Shown piece after piece: positions 5,521 to 8,073 of a DNA stretch of 8,073 nucleotides. The position numbers were made by a program, and so were the translations under genes. Source of the stretch: an uncultured Clostridium sp. GTDB taxonomy: Bacteria > Bacillota > Clostridia > Clostridiales > Clostridiaceae. Each line of letters starts with the position of its first letter. Positions within the stretch are counted from its first letter, which is position 1. The notes under the pieces were generated by a model. It was given only the letters and a program-made list of their open reading frames with translations, ran no database searches and was not told the origin of the DNA. The stretch is taken from the NCBI GenBank assembly GCA_934746785.1, contig CAKVFO010000152.1, forward strand, positions 1 to 8,073. The letters are read 5' to 3'.

Positions 5521-6289
5521 GGTGTTTTATCCTAATACCATTAATGAAAATAAGGTATTTGAAGATTTTAATGTAGAAGTTAAAGAAGGAGAGTTTGTAG
5601 TGATTATCGGTTCTAATGGAGCAGGTAAATCAACACTTTTAAACATGATAGCAGGAAGTTTAGTAAGTGATGAAGGTGCTATCTTGATAAATGGAAAAGA
5701 TGTTACTTATGAACCAGAATATAAGCGTTCTCGTGAAATTGGAAGGGTATATCAAAATCCATCAGTTGGTGTTTCTCCAAAGATGACTATATTAGAAAAT
5801 TTAGCCCTTGCTGATAATAAAGGTAAAACATATGGGTTAGGTTTTGGAGTTAATAAAAAGAAAATTGAGTTTTATAAAGAACTTTTAAAAGAAGCTGATT
5901 TAGGTCTTGAAGATAAGCTTTATAATAAAATAGAACTTTTATCAGGGGGACAAAGACAGGTTTTGACTCTTCTAATGGCTGTTATGTCAAATCCTAAGCT
6001 TCTTTTATTAGATGAACATACGGCAGCACTTGATCCTAAAACATCAGAAAAGGTTATGAATATTACAAGAAAGATTGTACGTGAAAGAAAGATTACAACT
6101 TTAATGGTAACTCATAATATGAAATATGCTATTGCTGCTGGTAACAGATTATTTATGATGCATCAAGGGAAAATTGTTGTTGATGTTAGCGGTAAGGAAA
6201 AGAAAGAGCTTAATATAGATAAGTTGATGCAATTATTTGAAAAAGTTAATATTAAGGATGATTTAAGTGATAGAACTCTTTTTGGATAG
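5495..6289 (+). CDS. ABC transporter ATP-binding protein (COG1101, TrpZ-like)
   Basis: A 264-residue ABC ATPase that powers the importer. I choose the GTG at 5495 because AAAGGTGG at 5479-5486 is an SD 8 nt upstream; a longer frame opening with the GTG at 5483 would start inside that SD. The protein then begins MLKIQQLSKVFYP, usual for the family. The motifs are complete: Walker A GSNGAGKST at 39-47, Q-loop with YQNP, signature LSGGQRQ, Walker B LLLLDE followed by HTAALDP (D-loop), and the switch histidine in VTHNM. The residue after the Walker B Glu is His (DEHTAAL), which is common in this subfamily where others have Pro. The gene lies within the end of the permease gene and is followed by the terminator at 6319-6349. 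Only one ATPase is present, so it presumably works as a homodimer. Confidence 0.95.
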   Translation: MLKIQQLSKVFYPNTINENKVFEDFNVEVKEGEFVVIIGSNGAGKSTLLNMIAGSLVSDEGAILINGKDVTYEPEYKRSREIGRVYQNPSVGVSPKMTILENLALADNKGKTYGLGFGVNKKKIEFYKELLKEADLGLEDKLYNKIELLSGGQRQVLTLLMAVMSNPKLLLLDEHTAALDPKTSEKVMNITRKIVRERKITTLMVTHNMKYAIAAGNRLFMMHQGKIVVDVSGKEKKELNIDKLMQLFEKVNIKDDLSDRTLFG

Positions 6290-6318
6290 ATAAATTTAAA
6301 AATTCACTTGATTACAAG

Positions 6319-6349
6319 AATGAGGTACTTTTAGCAGTACCTCATTTTG
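6319..6349 (+). terminator. Intrinsic terminator of the ABC importer operon
   Basis: A perfect 11-bp stem, AATGAGGTACT (6319-6329) with its complement at 6336-6346, has a 6-nt loop TTTAGC and a short T run (6345-6348). On the minus strand the T run is poorer, so it is mainly a plus-strand terminator. It may still help to end the opposing LRR gene. Confidence 0.85.
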
Positions 6350-6371
6350 TGATTATAGTTTTACTTTTCTA

Positions 6372-6926
6372 CTATTCATAAATATTATAAGGTAATTCTG
6401 TAGCTGGGTTATTATTTATTACCAAGCTAAATAAGTGTGGTAATTTTTTCAAGGGTGAAATGTCAGTAATATTATTATAATTTAAAAATAGTATAGATAA
6501 ATTTTTTAAGTTTAGTAAAGGTGTAACATCACTAACATTGTTTTTTGGTAAATATAATTCAGTAAGATTAGTTAAGTTTTTTAAAGGAGTTAAATCAGAT
6601 ACTTTATTAAATTGTAAAGATAGAGTAGTAAGCTTTGTTAAGTCTTTCAAAGGTGATAAATCAGTAATATCATTATAATCTAAATTTAAATTAGTTAGGT
6701 TAGTTAGTGTGCTTAAAAATGAAAAATCATCTATATTTGTTGAATTTAAATCTAATTTCTTTAAGTTTTTAAAGTTAGCTAAAGGTAAAGTGTCTATAAT
6801 ATTAGTATAAGAAATATTTAGTGTTTCAAGGTTTGTTAATGATGATAAACAAGAAATATCTTCAATTTTATTTGATTCTAAATTAAGTGATTTAAGTTTT
6901 GTAAGACTGGCTAGTTCATGAAGCAT
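6372..6926 (-). CDS. Short internalin-type leucine-rich-repeat protein, possibly N-terminally truncated
   Basis: A 184-residue ORF made almost wholly of eight tandem repeats of about 22 residues with the pattern PLxxLTNLTxLxLxxNxIxD, the internalin/SDS22-like LRR type. The repeats fill about residues 4-170; the last is irregular and ends in NPATELPYNIYE. There is no signal peptide, N-cap domain, membrane segment or LPXTG anchor, all common in surface LRR proteins, so either the product is a small cytoplasmic binding protein or the 5' part has been lost. An in-frame TGA (plus 6927-6929) directly precedes the ATG, and no SD is visible, so expression is uncertain. The frame beyond that stop stays open for about 20 codons but shows no LRR pattern. 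It is divergent from rarA, 80 bp away. LRRs bind proteins; the partner is unknown. Confidence 0.7.
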   Translation of the reverse strand: MLHELASLTKLKSLNLESNKIEDISCLSSLTNLETLNISYTNIIDTLPLANFKNLKKLDLNSTNIDDFSFLSTLTNLTNLNLDYNDITDLSPLKDLTKLTTLSLQFNKVSDLTPLKNLTNLTELYLPKNNVSDVTPLLNLKNLSILFLNYNNITDISPLKKLPHLFSLVINNNPATELPYNIYE

Positions 6927-7006
6927 TCATTTGAGTAAGTCTTCAAAAAGTGTTAGTATATAGTAAGTAGAAAATAGGCTTATTAAGCCATAGGAAGAGG
7001 TTGTAT

Positions 7007-8073
7007 ATGTATAAACCATTAGCAGATAAAATAAGACCTGAGACTTTAGAAGAGGTATGCGGGCAAAAACATATATTAGGTAAAAATAAAATTTTAGATA
7101 GAATAGTTAAAAGCGGAAGTATAAGTAATATGATATTTTATGGGCCTCCTGGAATAGGTAAGACAACAGTTGCTAATATAATTGCAAAGAGCTGTAATAA
7201 GCAGTTTTATAAACTTAATGCAACGAATTGTTCCATTAAAGATATTCAAGATATTTGTAAGGACTTAGATACTTTTATGGGGAGAAATGGTGTCCTTTTA
7301 TATTTAGACGAGATTCAAAACTTTAATAAGAAGCAGCAGCAGAGTCTTCTTGAATATATAGAGGATGGGAGAATAACTTTAATAGCATCAACAACAGAAA
7401 ATCCCTATCATTTTGTGTTTAAAGCCCTTTTATCAAGATCTACAATCTTTGAATTTAAGCCTTTAAGCATTGATGATGTTAAGGAAGCTTTACATCGAGC
7501 TGTTGAAATTCAAAAGAAGGATTTTAAGGAAACAGAGCTTATTGTAACAGATGAAGCTATAGAGTATTTTGCCCTTGCTGGAAATGGTGATGTTAGAAAG
7601 GCTATTAATGGTCTTGAAGTTGCTGTTAACTCTACTTATCCAGATGAAAACAAACAGGTTAAAATAGACTTGGAAATTGCTAAAGAAAGTACACAGACTA
7701 GAGTTATTTCTTATGATATGAATGGTGACAGTCATTATGATTATTTAAGTGCTTTTCAAAAATCTATAAGGGGAAGTGACCCAGATGCAGCTATTCATTA
7801 TTTAGCTAGACTTATTAAGGCTGGAGATTTAATTTCTATATGCAGAAGACTTCAGGTAATTGCAGCAGAGGATATTGGAATGGCTTATCCTCAAGGTTAT
7901 CCTATAGTTAAATCTTTAGTGGATGCTGCAAAGGAGTTAGGTTTCCCTGAAGCTAGAATTCCTTTAGCTGAAGCAGTCATTTTGTTAGCTACAGCACCTA
8001 AATCTAATTCTGCCTGTATTGCAATAGATCAAGCTTTATCAGATCTTGAAACTAATGAAATTGGAGATATACC
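7007..8073 (+). CDS. rarA: RarA/MgsA-type replication-associated AAA+ ATPase (3' end missing)
   Basis: The first 355 codons of a protein usually about 420-440 residues long; the frame is open to the window edge. RarA (MgsA, eukaryotic WRNIP1) is a clamp-loader-like ATPase that acts at stalled replication forks. Visible motifs are the N-terminal MYKPLADKIRPETLEEVCGQ, Walker A GPPGIGKTT at 46-54, Walker B LYLDEIQ with Asp101 and Glu102, sensor 1 STTENP at 128-133, and sensor 2 GDVRKAIN from 194. The family's tetramerisation region then begins, with YDYLSAFQKSIRGSDPDAA and RRLQVIAAEDIGMA. The SD AGGAAGAGG at 6992-7000 is 6 nt before the ATG. A possible -10, TATAGT at 6959-6964, has no good -35. 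No SOS-type (LexA) box of the GAAC-N4-GTTC kind is seen upstream. Confidence 0.95.
   Translation, partial: MYKPLADKIRPETLEEVCGQKHILGKNKILDRIVKSGSISNMIFYGPPGIGKTTVANIIAKSCNKQFYKLNATNCSIKDIQDICKDLDTFMGRNGVLLYLDEIQNFNKKQQQSLLEYIEDGRITLIASTTENPYHFVFKALLSRSTIFEFKPLSIDDVKEALHRAVEIQKKDFKETELIVTDEAIEYFALAGNGDVRKAINGLEVAVNSTYPDENKQVKIDLEIAKESTQTRVISYDMNGDSHYDYLSAFQKSIRGSDPDAAIHYLARLIKAGDLISICRRLQVIAAEDIGMAYPQGYPIVKSLVDAAKELGFPEARIPLAEAVILLATAPKSNSACIAIDQALSDLETNEIGDI

Noticed and set aside
6372..6926. Regular 66-bp periodicity as a possible DNA repeat array or CRISPR
   Set aside because: The period is that of 22-residue leucine-rich repeats in an open frame; the DNA units are too diverged and have no spacer structure.
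7490..7735. Minus-strand ORF inside rarA
   Set aside because: Antisense shadow of a clearly conserved AAA+ ATPase.

Overview
The window is AT-rich with short intergenic gaps, strong A/G-rich Shine-Dalgarno (SD) sequences and many simple hairpin terminators. Together with the protein types this points to a low-GC Firmicute, most likely a Clostridium or close relative. I cannot name the species from sequence alone.

Layout. (1) 1-1300: the 3' part of a DegS/NarL-class sensor histidine kinase gene overlaps the start of its response regulator gene. The regulator's DNA-recognition helix closely resembles that of mycobacterial DosR. (2) 1282-1764: a stretch without protein genes that holds two tandem, diverged copies of one cassette. 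Each copy has a DosR-box-like inverted repeat, a second half-site exactly 23 bp further on, a TATAAT -10 box exactly 36 bp after that half-site, a small RNA folding into a closing stem with two hairpins that display CCC-containing loops, an invariant 12-nt tail, and its own intrinsic terminator. I read this as a twin small-RNA locus controlled by the adjacent two-component system. It is the most interesting part of the window. (3) 1820-2488: a YgjP-like zinc metallohydrolase gene, closed by a terminator shared with (4) the convergent MscS-type mechanosensitive channel gene on the minus strand (2585-3394). (5) 3638-6289: a three-gene ABC importer operon (lipoprotein binding protein, permease, ATPase) of the TrpXYZ-like family, ending in a terminator. 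(6) 6372-6926, minus strand: a short internalin-type leucine-rich-repeat ORF with an in-frame stop directly before its ATG and no visible SD, possibly the remains of a longer gene. (7) 7007 to the right edge: the rarA (mgsA) AAA+ ATPase gene, incomplete at its 3' end.

How the parts may work together. The sensor kinase would phosphorylate the regulator, which would bind the paired boxes at about -65 and -42 and switch on both small RNAs, whose promoters lack a good -35. The C-rich loops could then pair with G-rich ribosome binding sites. Listeria LhrC (LisRK) and pneumococcal csRNAs (CiaRH) are known examples of multicopy small RNAs under two-component control. The remaining genes look like ordinary chromosomal housekeeping and transport genes.
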